A DNA stretch of 18,454 nucleotides from NCBI GenBank assembly GCA_022701365.1, contig JAKUHH010000105.1, positions 636 to 19,089 of the forward strand. Direction: 5' to 3'. How positions within the stretch are numbered: the first letter of the stretch is position 1; each line of letters starts with the position of its first letter. Source of the stretch: Mycocentrospora acerina (lineage: Eukaryota; Ascomycota; Dothideomycetes; Pleosporales). This document shows, one piece after another, positions 1 to 8,676 of the stretch. Position numbers and translations under genes: made by a program. A model generated the notes under the pieces. That model saw nothing but the letters and a program-made list of their open reading frames with translations, was not told the origin of the DNA and did not search any database.

Positions 1-209
1 GTCAGGCGCCCTGCCCTTGCTATTGATACTACGCAATAACCCCACTTATACCAAAAGGTAAGCACAAGAATACTTAAGCAAGTATTCTATGTGTAGTATA
101 ATATATATAGTGCTAGATCTAGACTTTGCCGACTAGATGCTATAAGCGAGGTAAGCCACGTTGACTGTGCACGTGCTTAGTCGTTACAAAACTATTAAGA
201 ACTTAGCAG
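1..209. other. Non-coding leader-like segment, higher GC
   Basis: No protein similarity is readable here. The first 60 bases and bases 140-190 contain more G and C, and more intact CpA and CpG, than the next 5 kb. Either this stretch was mutated less or it differs in origin. It could be the 5' untranslated part of the Ty3/gypsy element or older flanking DNA. The nine bases gtcgttaca at 180-188 equal the last nine bases of the 3' LTR, but the sequence before them does not resemble that LTR. I therefore do not call a 5' LTR. Confidence 0.3.
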
Positions 210-680
210 AATTAGACATAACTCTAATTTCTGCTACTATTACTTTAGGTTTAAAAGAACTAACTTAAAGATTAGTATATACTTAAGGCTTAACTTTAAA
301 GGTAATAGCAGAGGTGTCTAATCTTACTTTATCTCTTAATCTAGTAAGAACTAGTGTAGAACTTATACTAGATTTAGACTAAAGAAAAAAAGACTTAGCT
401 TAACTAGTAGCTTAGCTTTATACAGAAATCTAGAAACTATAGTAAGCTATAATTACTTTAGACTATCTTTTACTTAGCACTAAATTACTACTAACTCTCT
501 TAGAATAACTTTAACTCTTAAGGTTTTAGTCTAAGATTTTATTAATAATACTATATGCATAAAACTATCTAAAAGAACACTATCTATTAATATTTTTAAA
601 AATAGTTATAACTTAACTTTTTACTAATAGCAAGCTTTAATTTAAGACTAATTAGAGATTATTGCAGACTACTATTAGAG
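210..680 (+). pseudogene. Possible N-terminal gag remnant, Leu-rich
   Basis: Frame 3 from 210 reads a Leu-, Thr- and Glu-rich stretch with few stops for about 60 codons (it starts NLAELDITLISATITLGL). The stops become frequent after about 370. The composition would suit the helical N-terminal part of a fungal chromovirus Gag. I cannot align it to a family motif, and the clear gag domain downstream is in frame 1, so an indel would be needed between them. The same run could arise by chance in AT-rich DNA. It is called only because of its position immediately upstream of recognisable gag. Confidence 0.25.
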
Positions 681-1440
681 TAAGTGCGTCTGCATAGCGT
701 TAGTCTAGAGATATACTTTTAGCCTAGCTAAGGAGTACTTAGAGCCCTAATACCTAACTAATACTTTATCTAACTATTTTAAAATTGCAGAAGATATAAT
801 TAACTTACTTAAGTCTTATTTTATTATAGAAAATAAAAGAGCTAAGAGCTAAGCTACTTTTAATAAACTCTATATAGATAAGATAAAAACCTTCTCTACT
901 TTTAAAGCACAGTTTCTTAGTACTACTATTAGAGGATAAGTACCTAAATTAGAATAGTTTTACTACTTATAGACAAAAATTATACTAACTTTGCAGATGC
1001 TTAGCTTTAGATTTAAGTAATAATAAAATAACTTCTTTAAGCTTATAGTTAAACGCCTAATAGTGTTTAATATAGAATAAAGGAACTATCTTTTAGTCTA
1101 AACTATAAAGAGCATAATCTGTATAATATATAAGCTAGGATAACTTTATTTAGGTCTAATTTAGAGGTCTCTACTAAGAATAAACTATAACTTATACTAA
1201 TAAGTAGACCTCTGTATCTAACTCTAACTGTTACCTGCCCTTTAGCCTATATCTAAGACTCTTAGTCCTGCAAGGGATCTAACTCTAGGTAATTGCTATA
1301 ACTATAGTAAGCTAGGACACTTTGTAAGTAAGTGTTATTTACTTTAAGTATAGAAGATTAAGTTTAAACACCTTAATAAGGACATTAAAGAATTAAGAGA
1401 AGAACTTAACTAAGAAGAGGATTAGACAAGAAACAGAGAC
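680..1440 (+). pseudogene. gag: gag pseudogene (capsid domain and CCHC zinc knuckle)
   Basis: Gag would form the cytoplasmic particle that packages element RNA. Frame 1 from about 780 reads KIAEDIINLLKSYFIIENKR, close to the retrotransposon-gag capsid segment that in this family reads roughly 'TAEDMINLLKSIF'. About 170 codons on, in the same frame, is the nucleocapsid zinc knuckle CX2CX4HX4C: Cys 1294, Tyr 1303 in place of the second Cys, His 1318, Cys 1333. TGT or TGC to TAT or TAC at 1303 is a RIP-type change. The reading between the two motifs has no net indel but many stops, several at probable Gln or Trp positions. A charged tail (KELREELN and similar) follows to about 1440. The original start codon is not identifiable. 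Confidence 0.75.
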
Positions 1441-1499
1441 ACTTAAGAGGACCTCCTTTCTTAAGCCTAAATTGTTATAACTTATTAAACCTTAGTCTT

Positions 1500-1700
1500 T
1501 TAAACTTATTTAAAGGACTGTATTTCTTTTCTCTTTAGATTCTTTGTACTAAAGGCCTTAAGGTCTAATTATACTTTTTAATTAAAACTAGTGCTTAAGG
1601 TTATCTTTTTTTAAATTTAAAAATTACTACTTTTATTTTGTTAGCTCTTTTAACTTTTATCTAAAAGCTACTATTTTAGGTAATAGTTAAGGGTTTTTAA
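1500..1700 (+). pseudogene. Aspartic protease remnant
   Basis: In frame 3 the segment 1581-1613 reads LIKTSA, stop, GYLF. The family's active-site strand is of the form L-I-D-T-G-A-x-G-Y-x-F. The catalytic DTG would therefore be at 1584-1592, now Lys-Thr-Ser. GGT to AGT is a RIP-type change, but Asp to Lys needs more than one step. The protease would have cut the Gag-Pol polyprotein. The domain lies between the gag zinc knuckle and reverse transcriptase, as expected. It is in frame 3 whereas gag is in frame 1, so either a native -1 shift or an indel lies between 1335 and 1581. The call rests on one motif plus position. Confidence 0.5.
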
Positions 1701-2219
1701 AATTAAATCTCCTCCCTAGTAATGCAGTATATTTGATTGCATTTAATTATTAATTAAAGAAAGATATACAACTGCTCTTTTATAATAGTAGACCTTAGCT
1801 TATAAGACTATATTATTAGAATTAAATAGATAAAGCATTTTAAGCTACAGTTAAATACAGATTACTCTTAGATTATCTAGCTAAGGCGCTATCTTGCTGT
1901 GTATAATCCTGCTTTACTGCTCTTAAAAACCTTTAACTAAATAGTTCCTGCTAAACTATTGTCTTAGATATTATATAATAATATAAGCTATAAGAATAAA
2001 AGGACTATTAAAAGAAGCATAGTGTAACTACTGCTATTTATAAGATTTTAAAGATACTTTAACTCTTAAAGGGTTAGAAGTTCTTGCCTCTTATTATATA
2101 AAACCTAATAATAAAACCTATCTAACCCTTACTTAAACCTATTTTTACTAAATCTATTTTTTCTATTACTTTTATTTCTGCTAATACTTTCTATTTTAAT
2201 ATAAAATACTAAGGGAACA
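1700..2219 (+). pseudogene. Protease-RT connecting region, unreadable
   Basis: This stretch should encode the end of the protease and the linker to reverse transcriptase. Stops are frequent in all plus-strand frames, and I could not find the conserved linker motif that usually precedes the RT palm in fungal Ty3/gypsy elements. A small internal deletion is possible. No separate gene or RNA is visible. Confidence 0.4.
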
Positions 2220-2925
2220 AATTAATTTTTACTAGCTTATATCTAAGAGAACTTATAAAAAGGCTAGATTAAACATAGTAAGAGCTTTTTTGCATCCTTT
2301 ATCCTGTGTGTTTAGAAAGCTAACAGAGACCTCTATATTTATATAGACTACTGTAAACTAAATAACCTTACTTATAAAGATATCTATCTAATTCTCTGTA
2401 TAAATAAGCTTTTAGCCTGCTTATTAAAGGCAAAGATCTTTACTAAGTTTAATATTTATTCTATATTTAACTACATCTGTATAAACCTAGACTCTAAAGA
2501 GTATACTACTTTCTAAACCTATTATAAGACATATAAATATAAGGTACTACCCTTTAGCCTCTATAACAGCCTTGTATCTTACTAATAGTATATAAATAAT
2601 ATATTAATAAACTTTCTAGATAACTTCTATTTTACCTACTTAGACTATATTTTAATCTATTTAGAAGACTCTATTACTTATAAATAGCATGTAAAGTAGG
2701 TATTAGAAAGACTGTATACTGCTAGTCTTTAAGTAGATATTAAGAAAAGTAAGTTCTATGTTACTTATACAAAGTACCTTAGATATATATTAACTAATAA
2801 AAGTATTAAGTTAGACTTAAAATAAGTAGAAGCTTTAATAAACTAAGAATAACTTACTACTATTATAAGTGTAAAGTCCTTCTTAGGCTTTATAAGTTTC
2901 TACTATTAATTTATTATTAGTTTTT
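2220..2925 (+). pseudogene. Ty3/gypsy reverse transcriptase domain, inactivated
   Basis: Frame 3 carries the RT fingers and palm. At 2325-2381 it reads RDLYIYIDYCKLNNLTYKD, where the family has 'DLRFCVDYRKLN..T.KD'. Around 2415-2560 are KAKIFTKFNIYSIF and then KYKVLPFSLYN, the motif A/B area. At 2631-2660 is FTYLDYILIY, the catalytic YLDD box, with the second Asp replaced by Tyr at 2646-2648 (not a RIP-type change). KKSKFYVTYTKYLRYI follows, and SFLGFISFYY near 2877-2910 is the start of the connection. TGG to TAG is visible in the 'KGWI' position near 2256. A run of nine T at 2921-2929 marks a frame change. The enzyme would have copied element RNA into DNA. Confidence 0.88.
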
Positions 2926-2929
2926 TTTT
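2921..2929 (+). other. T9 run at a frame change between RT and RNase H
   Basis: The recognised RT reading is in frame 3 up to about 2915 and the RNase H reading is in frame 1 from 2986. The only obvious slippage-prone tract between them is this run of nine T. A one-base insertion or two-base deletion here would account for the shift. It could be a real mutation or a sequencing or assembly error. Confidence 0.5.
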
Positions 2930-2985
2930 AAGTTACAAAACCTCTTATTATGTTATAGAGCTTTATAATACTATTTATATAGACC

Positions 2986-3470
2986 TTAGAGTGCAAAGAG
3001 GCTTTCTATTACTTTAAGACTGCTCTCTTAGCTATACTTACTTTATGCTATTTTAAGCTTAATTATAACACCTAAATTAAGACTAATACATTAGATAGTA
3101 TAGTTACTAAGGTTTTATTATAAAAATACTCTAATTAGAAATAGTACTCTATAGCCTTCTATAGTAAGGTCTTATCTAGAGCTAAGCTTAATTAAGAAAT
3201 ATATAATAATAAACTTTTTGCTATTTTTTAAGCCTCCTAAAAATAAAAGGCTAAACTAACTTTTATTTAGACCTAAGTCTTAGTCCTTTTAGACTACTGT
3301 GCCTTAGAATATTTAATAACTACTAAGGTACTTAATGCTAGACAAATATAATAGTCTAAAGCCCTAGCCTTTTTTAATTTCTAAATTAAGTATACTTTAA
3401 GTAAGAATAATAAGAAGGCTAATATCCTTAGCTAATAAGAACAAGACCTAAGCTAGTTAAAGCTAGCCTA
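2986..3470 (+). pseudogene. RNase H domain, catalytic acids lost
   Basis: After the T9 run the reading moves to frame 1. LECKEAFYYFKTALL at 2986 matches the 'PECQEAFEELK' segment that joins RT to RNase H. The first active-site segment, normally E-T-D-A-S, reads K-T-N at 3079-3087: GAG to AAG and GAT to AAT, each preceded by T, hence RIP-type on the opposite strand. SIAFYSKVLSRAKLN (about 3150) matches the 'PVAFYSRKLSPAE.NYE' stretch. ALEYLITTKVLNARQ at 3301 matches 'NLEYFMTTKKLNRRQ'. KYTLSKNNKKANILS ends the domain near 3440. RNase H would have removed template RNA. Confidence 0.85.
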
Positions 3471-3799
3471 AAAAGATAATTAATTAAAAGTCTTACTTAG
3501 ACTCTAATATCTTTATATCTAAATTAATACTAATCTAGCTTAGACTTACCTCTAAACTTAAACTTTCTAAATAATATCTATTAATACTTTATACCTTAAT
3601 ATAACCTTTATAGCTTTTAACTCTTTAGAACTAATAGATATAGTTCTCTCTAAAAACTAGTTAGCTTTTAAAGAATAATAAGTAAAACTGCTAGATAACT
3701 ATTAGATTAGTAATAGACTCTTACTCTACTAAGATTAACTCTACTTATTTAGAGATTCTTTATTATATACCTAGCTTATTTATAAAGTATATAATTAAA
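3471..3799 (+). pseudogene. RNase H-integrase spacer
   Basis: This is coding debris between RNase H and integrase, where the family has a poorly conserved linker and the start of the zinc-binding domain. It has many stops and no motif I can name. No independent feature is visible on either strand. Confidence 0.45.
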
Positions 3800-4720
3800 T
3801 CTCTACAGCGCACTCTTGCTCTAAAAAGACTTATTAGTTACTAGCCTAATAGTACTATTAGAAAGGTATAAAAGCTAGTTGTTAAAAATATATTTAAAAC
3901 TATGTTTCTTGTTAAAGAGGGTATCTAAGACAGTCTTATCTCTTTAAGTACTTTTACCTATTACTTATTCTAGAAAGACTAATATAGCACTTATATATTA
4001 ATATTAAAGATTCCTTAAAGAATTAGACTAGGTATAACTAGATTATAGTAATTATTAATTAACTATTTAAATAAGCTGTTACTATCTTATGCTATAAGAT
4101 AATTAATACTTAAAGCATAGCAATCCTGTTTATCTAATAAGTAGACTATCTTAGATATACTTTAGACATAATTATGTTAGACTATAGTCCTTAATTTATC
4201 TCTAGCTTTTAGTTATAATTCTACTAAATTATAAGTGTAAAAGTTAAGCTATCTACTACTTATTTTAAAGAAATAGACAGTTAAATAGAGATTAGAAATA
4301 AGTATATTAATTAGAGACTACAGCCTTTTATATACTTTTACTAGGATAACTAGAGTAACTTCTTACATTTAATAAACTATGTAAAGATAACCCTCCTTTA
4401 TAGTGCTATTAAGATAGCCCTGTATTAGCTCTTCTTTAGCAGTAAACTAAAGTAAAGTTAGAACTAAGAGAGCCTTATACCTTTAGCTAAACATTTTAAT
4501 AAGATTACTTACTAAGACGCCTTTATATTAACAACCTGCATATATAATACCTAGCAATAAACTAAGAATAATATAGAAAAGACCTAGGCCTAAATGTAAG
4601 CTATAGTTAATAAGCACTAATAACTAGTAGATTAGTAAGTTAGAGATATAGTATATCTATCTACTAAGAACCTAACTAATATAAGGCCTAGCTAAAAGCT
4701 ATCTGCATAGTAAGAAGGAC
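3800..4720 (+). pseudogene. Integrase (HHCC zinc domain and DDE core), inactivated
   Basis: All in frame 1. The zinc domain ends in a C-X2-C pair, Tyr 3901 (TGT to TAT) and Cys 3910. FKYFYLLLILERL near 3943-3980 matches the 'LLQPLPIPERPW' linker. The catalytic core reads IIVIIN at 4042-4059, where the family has 'ILVVVDRLTK': the first Asp is now Asn at 4057-4059 (GAT to AAT after T, RIP-type). The second Asp is kept at 4180-4182 (DYSP, stop, FISSF for 'DRGPQFVS'). Glu is kept at 4288-4290, with exactly 35 residues between these two, the D-35-E spacing. VKVKLSTTYFKEIDS lies between them. VYLSTKNLTNIRPS at 4651 matches the C-terminal 'KVWLSTKNL....PSKKLD'. Integrase would insert element DNA. 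Confidence 0.9.
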
Positions 4721-4893
4721 TTTTTAAAGTACTAGAATAAGTTAGCTATATATATTAGCTAAAGTTACTACTAAGCTCCTTTATTTATAATATTTTCTCT
4801 CTAAGTATCTTATATAGAGATTCTTAAGACCTTTTACTAAAATTAAAAATACTAAAGCCTCTTAAAAGCCTAATTTATAGTTTAGAAGAGTAA

Positions 4894-5075
4894 GAGGTAG
4901 AAGAAATACTTACTAGTAAAGTACATTAATCTACTTTAAAATATTAAGTTAGCTAAGTTATATATAACTTAGACTTTATTTAGTATAAAGCTTTAAATTT
5001 TATAAGATTTTCCTATAAATTAAAAGCTTTTTATAAGGAGTATCTAAATAAGCTTAGCTTACTATAAAGACTTAA
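4894..5075 (+). pseudogene. Integrase C-terminal chromodomain
   Basis: Frame 1, continuous with the integrase. EVEEILTSK at 4894-4920 is followed by LKY, stop, VS, stop, and NLDFI, stop, YKALNFI. This matches the chromodomain pattern 'EVEEIL.S+..+G.LKY.V.W.GY....TWYPA.N'. Both Trp positions are now TAG or TAA. SYKLKAFYKEYLNK at about 5014-5055 matches the terminal helix 'LK.FHE.YPNKP'. Chromodomains of this family bind modified histone H3 tails and steer integration toward heterochromatin. That role is known for the family and not tested here. The domain places the element among the chromoviruses. Confidence 0.88.
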
Positions 5076-5264
5076 AGGCTAGTTATAAGCTTAAGAAAAA
5101 AGAGTAAAAGATATATTATTCTTAAAAGATAAATAGGTTAAGTATTACTATTCTTATTTATTAATATATATAGTACATATAAGCTAACAGACCTAACTTA
5201 GATATAGTCTAGGCGCTACTTATTACTGCATCTCTATTAAACTCTATTAGCTTACTCTTCTCTT
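5076..5264. other. AT-rich 3' untranslated region, nothing recognised
   Basis: This stretch follows the chromodomain. It has short A- and TA-rich runs, no protein similarity and no clear purine tract. It is presumed to be the start of the element's 3' untranslated region. Confidence 0.4.
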
Positions 5265-5480
5265 AAGACTGCACTATGTCTTCCTCCTTACTAACACTAC
5301 TCTCTTCTCTACTAACAACTACCTTACCCCTACTGCCTCTGCCTCTACCCCTCTTTGCTAATACTGCTGCTATCTCTGCTATCTTTACTGCTATCTCCTC
5401 TATCTTTACTTCTATTACCTCTACTACAGCCTTTATACTTACTACTACTCTTTATATCTCCTCTACCTCTGTCTATAAAG
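5265..5480 (+). repeat. Pyrimidine-rich low-complexity tract
   Basis: The plus strand is almost purely C, T and A, built of imperfect CTC, CTA, CTG and ATC triplets, with very little G. A 69-codon open frame from ATG 5276 crosses it. Its product would be only Leu, Thr, Ser and Ile, and I do not regard it as a gene. Openness follows from lack of G and A-rich codons. Such a strong strand bias is unlike the RIP-symmetric DNA around it. It may be an expanded simple repeat in the 3' part of the element. Confidence 0.6.
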
Positions 5481-5929
5481 ACTAAACCTCTTTTTTTATT
5501 AACTAATAATACATAAGTATAACCTCTGCAGTAGTTATGCTAGTAACTTAAGAGTAAGCTACTTATATATATTACTAGCTAATAAGCTACTTTAATAGTA
5601 AGCTCTTAAACTATATTTATCTTCTCTTTATTATTAATGCTACTATAGATAGAGTTACCTTATAAGTTTAAAGCCTACTAGAAAGACCTAAACTTAGGTC
5701 TAATATATAATAGCACTTGTTAAGAAATTAGTACTAAAAACTATAAGAAAAGATATAGTTACTTACTAGATTGCACTTCTTATTTTACACTGTATAATAA
5801 GCACACTTCTTTAAGCCTACTAAATAAAATATAAACTTAACTAATTTCCTGCAGGCAGCAGCCTACACGCACTATATACAGATAACCTAGAAGGCTACTA
5901 AAAGGGCACTAAGGGAGAGGGGGATTAGC
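5481..5929. other. Non-coding stretch with small inverted repeats
   Basis: No protein match is visible on either strand. A 6-bp hairpin (gaccta, loop aact, taggtc) lies at 5685-5700. A purine-rich run (aagggagaggggga) lies at 5911-5924. That run could pass for a polypurine tract, but nothing LTR-like follows it. The rest is AT-rich with no assignable function. Confidence 0.4.
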
Positions 5930-5945
5930 ATAAGGGTAGAGCAGG

Positions 5946-6031
5946 GCAGTGCTAGTGCTAGTGCTAGTGTTATTGTTGTTGCTGTTGCAGTTGCTGTTGT
6001 AGTTATAGATATAGTTGTAGTTGTAGTTATA
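5946..6031 (+). repeat. Degenerate GTT/GCT/GTAGTT microsatellite
   Basis: The tract starts with gtgcta units (three tandem gctagt copies) and passes into gttgtt, gctgtt and gtagtt units. The plus strand is rich in G and T with almost no C beyond the first part. On the minus strand the units are AAC/AGC/ACT, similar in composition to the Asn/Thr/Ser-coding repeats of the LINE ORF1 further right. No longer alignment supports common origin. Confidence 0.7.
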
Positions 6032-6056
6032 GTTTTGCTATACTTATTAGCAAAAC
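6032..6056. repeat. Perfect 9-bp inverted repeat
   Basis: The left arm gttttgcta (6032-6040), a 7-base loop and the right arm tagcaaaac (6048-6056) are perfectly complementary. It lies directly at the end of the GTT-type microsatellite. It could form a hairpin in RNA or DNA. No T-run or known terminator context supports a specific function. Confidence 0.6.
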
Positions 6057-6060
6057 ACTA

Positions 6061-6486
6061 CTAAAAAGGCTTAATAAAGGGTATGTACAAAAAACATTAA
6101 GCTTAACTGCTAAAGAGATTAAGATTTTTAGAGGAAAAGCCTCTATATATAAGAACCTGTATTAAGGTAAAAGAGATAATTATTAAGGCAATAACAAAGA
6201 AAATATTTTTCTTCTTAAGGTAGAAAGACAAAATATTATTAAAATTTACCTTACTATAGAAAGAGGATAAGAATTAAATATAGAGATGTAAGTCTTTAAA
6301 TAAAATAAGGACTTACACTGTGTATAGAAGTAAGAGAGGGCTAGAAGATAAAAATTTTAAGTAGGAAGTTTCTGCAAAGACAAAAAGAAAGAAGCTTAGA
6401 TGCTGTCTAAACCCTACACCTCTCCTCTTCTCTCTTCTTTATACCTATAAAAGACAACTCTGCAGAAAGAAACTTTCTGCTTATAC
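6061..6486. other. AT-rich non-coding region with two hairpins
   Basis: No protein similarity is visible. One imperfect hairpin pairs gtaagtcttt (6288-6297) with aaggacttac (6307-6316), with one mismatch that is a wobble pair in RNA. A second, perfect 8-bp hairpin with a 3-base loop is at 6462-6480 (gcagaaag, aaa, ctttctgc). A CT-rich stretch at 6418-6440 separates them. The second hairpin sits just before the purine tract of the LTR. This stretch is probably the end of the element's 3' untranslated region. Confidence 0.4.
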
Positions 6487-6499
6487 AGAAAAGAGGTAG
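6487..6499 (+). promoter_or_regulatory. Probable polypurine tract
   Basis: The purine-rich stretch agaaaagaggtag ends immediately before the proposed LTR start. Before mutation its last three bases may have been tgg, which would make it purine except for one base. In LTR elements this tract primes plus-strand DNA synthesis. The position next to an LTR with matching inverted ends is the main support. Confidence 0.5.
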
Positions 6500-6786
6500 T
6501 ATAATGTTTACAATATTACATCTTATTATTACCCCTAAGTTAACTAATACCTATCTAATAGCTACCTGTTCTGTACTTGCCCTAGATAGTAATCTTAAAG
6601 AAGGGTATATAAGGTTGCAGGCTATATAGCTTTATAGAGTAGTTTTTCTATATCCTTTTGTATAAGACCTATAGGTATAAAGAATAGTATCTTTAGTTTA
6701 CCCTCTAGTCCTAGCACTCCTATATGCCTAGTAGTAGACACTTCAGACCCTATTCAGATCAATCTCTTATAACCTGCGTCGTTACA
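6500..6786 (+). repeat. Probable 3' LTR (287 bp)
   Basis: The right end is cgttaca (6780-6786), after which the sequence abruptly becomes LINE (6787 on). The left end tataatg (6500-6506) equals the expected inverted end tgtaacg after two transitions, one of them T-G to T-A. A TATA box (tatataag) lies at 6606-6613, and the last 60 bases (cagaccctattcag and onward) keep many CpA. The length fits fungal Ty3/gypsy LTRs. A purine tract precedes it. No second copy is in the window, so LTR identity rests on structure. It may be the 3' LTR of the element to its left or an unrelated LTR. Confidence 0.6.
6606..6613 (+). promoter_or_regulatory. TATA box in the LTR
   Basis: tatataag lies about 106 bases into the proposed LTR, with G-rich flanks (aaggg before, gttgcagg after) in an otherwise AT-rich setting. 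This is where U3 promoters of LTR elements carry their TATA box. Transcription would start a few tens of bases further right. Confidence 0.5.
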
Positions 6787-6820
6787 TACTACTCCTCTAG
6801 TAAACACACTATTAGTATAT
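6787..6820 (+). mobile_element. LINE fragment Z (end of ORF1)
   Basis: Bases 6787-6812 are identical, 26 of 26, to 11077-11102, the end of ORF1 in LINE copy B. The match continues with two differences to 6820. To the left lies the LTR end, and to the right, after a few bases, LINE copy A begins at its 5' end. The simplest reading is that an older LINE copy was interrupted on one side by the LTR element and on the other by copy A, leaving this scrap. Confidence 0.65.
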
Positions 6821-6824
6821 TTAC

Positions 6825-7021
6825 AAACACCAACTTTGCCTTTTTCAGCGCGTCTGCTGTGACGCCTGCGGCATCAATATTCTATCAGATATTATCTCAA
6901 CACACATCAGACAGTCTCTCCTCTAATTTCTAGAGCCCTAGGGCCTAGGGTGGTAGTTTGCAGCTAGGTTGCAATCCTGCAATTTTACAACGCTAATTTT
7001 TTAACGTTTAACGCTTAGACT
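6825..7021 (+). promoter_or_regulatory. LINE 5' leader, copy A
   Basis: This is the 197-bp untranslated leader between the element's 5' end and the ORF1 start. It has the same length in copies A, B and C. It contains the palindromic block gagccctagggcctaggg (about 6931-6948) and repeated tgcaa units (6960-6990). LINEs carry their promoter in this region, a family expectation not shown here. It keeps many CpA dinucleotides that RIP would normally convert. Confidence 0.7.
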
Positions 7022-8664
7022 ATAACTATACCAGAACGTTAAGAGGCCAGAAAGAGCCCTCCTGCTAACACTAGAAAGAGACCCTAACTGCCTAATTTTT
7101 AATTTACTAGAACTAGTGCTAAGACTAGCTCTAGCCTTAGGCCTAGTACTAGAACAGTTAATCCTTATTCTATACTCTACTTAATTAAGAAAAAGATAAA
7201 AGAGAGTAAAGATAAGCTAGCTAATATAAATATAAAATAAGAGCTTAGAGCTTTAAAAAAAGAACAACAGAGTAATGCTTACTAAAGAAGACAGTATAGA
7301 AAAAGCTATCTATCTAAATAAGCACTGCTAAGCAGAAAGAAAGGTAGGAATACTTAATTAAATAAAGTATTAAAGCTTTTTAAGATGCACTGTTGCTTAG
7401 TGTAGACAATAACATAAGAGTAGCTACTAAGGAGCTACTAGCTTAAGCAGAAGTAATAGTAGATAGCATGCTTATCTATAACTACACTGCTACTTAAGAG
7501 CTATTGAGATATATAAAAGCTATTTAAATTAAACCACAATAATAACATAAAAACATTAAAAACTAATCCTAAAACAATAAAAAAAATACATCAAATAATA
7601 ATTAAATTAACTTAAAATTATAGGCCTAAGTAGCAGGCCTAGCAGACTTTGCTTTTGCTACTAATAGCAGTAATAGTAAAAATACTATTAAAATAAAAAA
7701 CTTACACTTATAACCTACTTTAGAGTAATAAAAGTAATAAGTTTTAATCTTATTTATATACTAAGATTTTTAAAACAACTTAAATATACTGCAGCAGAGA
7801 GATACTATAAAATACTGCTATAGCTACTATTATAAATAAATCTCTTATAGTAGATAAATTAACTATACTACTAATAATAATATAATTAATATAATAAAAG
7901 ACACCTATAATGCTGATTTTTTGTATAAAAACTAAGACAGCTAGAATTCTAGTATTATATTTTTATACTAAATAATCTAGAAATTAGAAAGCTACATCTA
8001 AGTAGTAGCTTACTATGTCTTTGCATATAATAAGTTTTTACTAAACTATGCTCTTCTAAAAATAGAAATAGAAACATTTAATAATGCAACTACACAAGGC
8101 AACTATAAGTAGCTAATACATATAGTAAAATAAGAAAAGCTAAGTAGTTGTGATTTTAATAAGAGATATACCTCTATTTTCTTTGCAGTAAAAAATTAAC
8201 AAGAGTATAATATACTGTTTACTAAAAAATTACTAGCTATTACAGAAGAGAGAGCCTTTTTAGTAGCCTATAAGATACCTAGTAAAGCAAAGCTTTACTC
8301 TAGTTACTATAAGCAAGAGAATACTACAAATAGCTATAAAAAAATAGGCTATAAACACTGTAACTTAAAGCACTATATAAAAGATTATATAAGCTGCAAA
8401 GATTACAGTATAACAGGTAGTCTATGCTAACACTAATCTCCTATTTGCAGGAACTGCAAAGAAAAGCATATAGCAACTAGCTATAAGTATAGCTATAAGC
8501 TATCTAAAAACACACAAAATACAGAAATAACAGAAATAAACATTACCACTAGTACTGCTAGCCTAAGTGTTAATACTGCTGCTAATACTAATACTAACAA
8601 TAGAAATAGTAATAGTAATAGCAATAGTAACAACACTACTACTCCTCTAGTTACTACACTATAA
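7022..8664 (+). pseudogene. LINE ORF1 pseudogene, copy A
   Basis: This aligns throughout with ORF1 of copies B and C. The start codon is ATA (7022-7024) where copy C has ATG. The terminal TAA corresponds to 8662-8664. The length is not a multiple of three, so at least one indel is present besides many stops. In the zinc-knuckle block (about 8290-8480) several Cys codons are TAC or TAT, and the Asn/Gln-rich linker that is CAACAA-like in copy C has become TAATAA-like (about 7530-7620). ORF1 proteins of LINEs bind element RNA. This copy is thoroughly inactivated. Confidence 0.8.
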
Positions 8665-8676
8665 GTATATAAAAAA

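Larger units (their letters stand above)
1..6786 (+). mobile_element. Degenerate Ty3/gypsy chromovirus retrotransposon
   Basis: The domain order is gag, protease, reverse transcriptase, RNase H, integrase, chromodomain, then purine tract and LTR. This is the layout of chromodomain-bearing Ty3/gypsy elements. Each domain was recognised by reading through stop codons in frames 1 and 3 of the plus strand. Stops lie mostly where the family has Gln or Trp, and catalytic Asp and zinc-binding Cys are changed by T-G to T-A transitions, as RIP produces. No frame is open for more than a few dozen codons, so the element is dead. The left LTR is not recognised and probably lies upstream of base 1. The link between the coding part (to about 5070) and the LTR at 6500 is inferred from order and orientation. 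The 1.4 kb gap between them is longer than usual for this family. Confidence 0.75.

Noticed and set aside
180..188. End of a 5' LTR (gtcgttaca, same as the last nine bases of the 3' LTR)
   Set aside because: The preceding 179 bases do not resemble 6500-6786 and no tRNA primer-binding site follows. Nine bases alone can occur by chance.
5276..5485. 69-codon open frame starting with ATG
   Set aside because: The product would be almost only Leu, Thr, Ser and Ile, encoded by a C/T-rich simple tract. The absence of stops follows from base composition.
5911..5924. Polypurine tract aagggagaggggga
   Set aside because: No LTR-like start follows. The tract at 6487-6499 adjoins a better-supported LTR.
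6724..6933. 69-codon open frame starting with ATG
   Set aside because: It crosses the LTR end, the LINE scrap and the LINE leader, three unrelated segments. No domain is visible.
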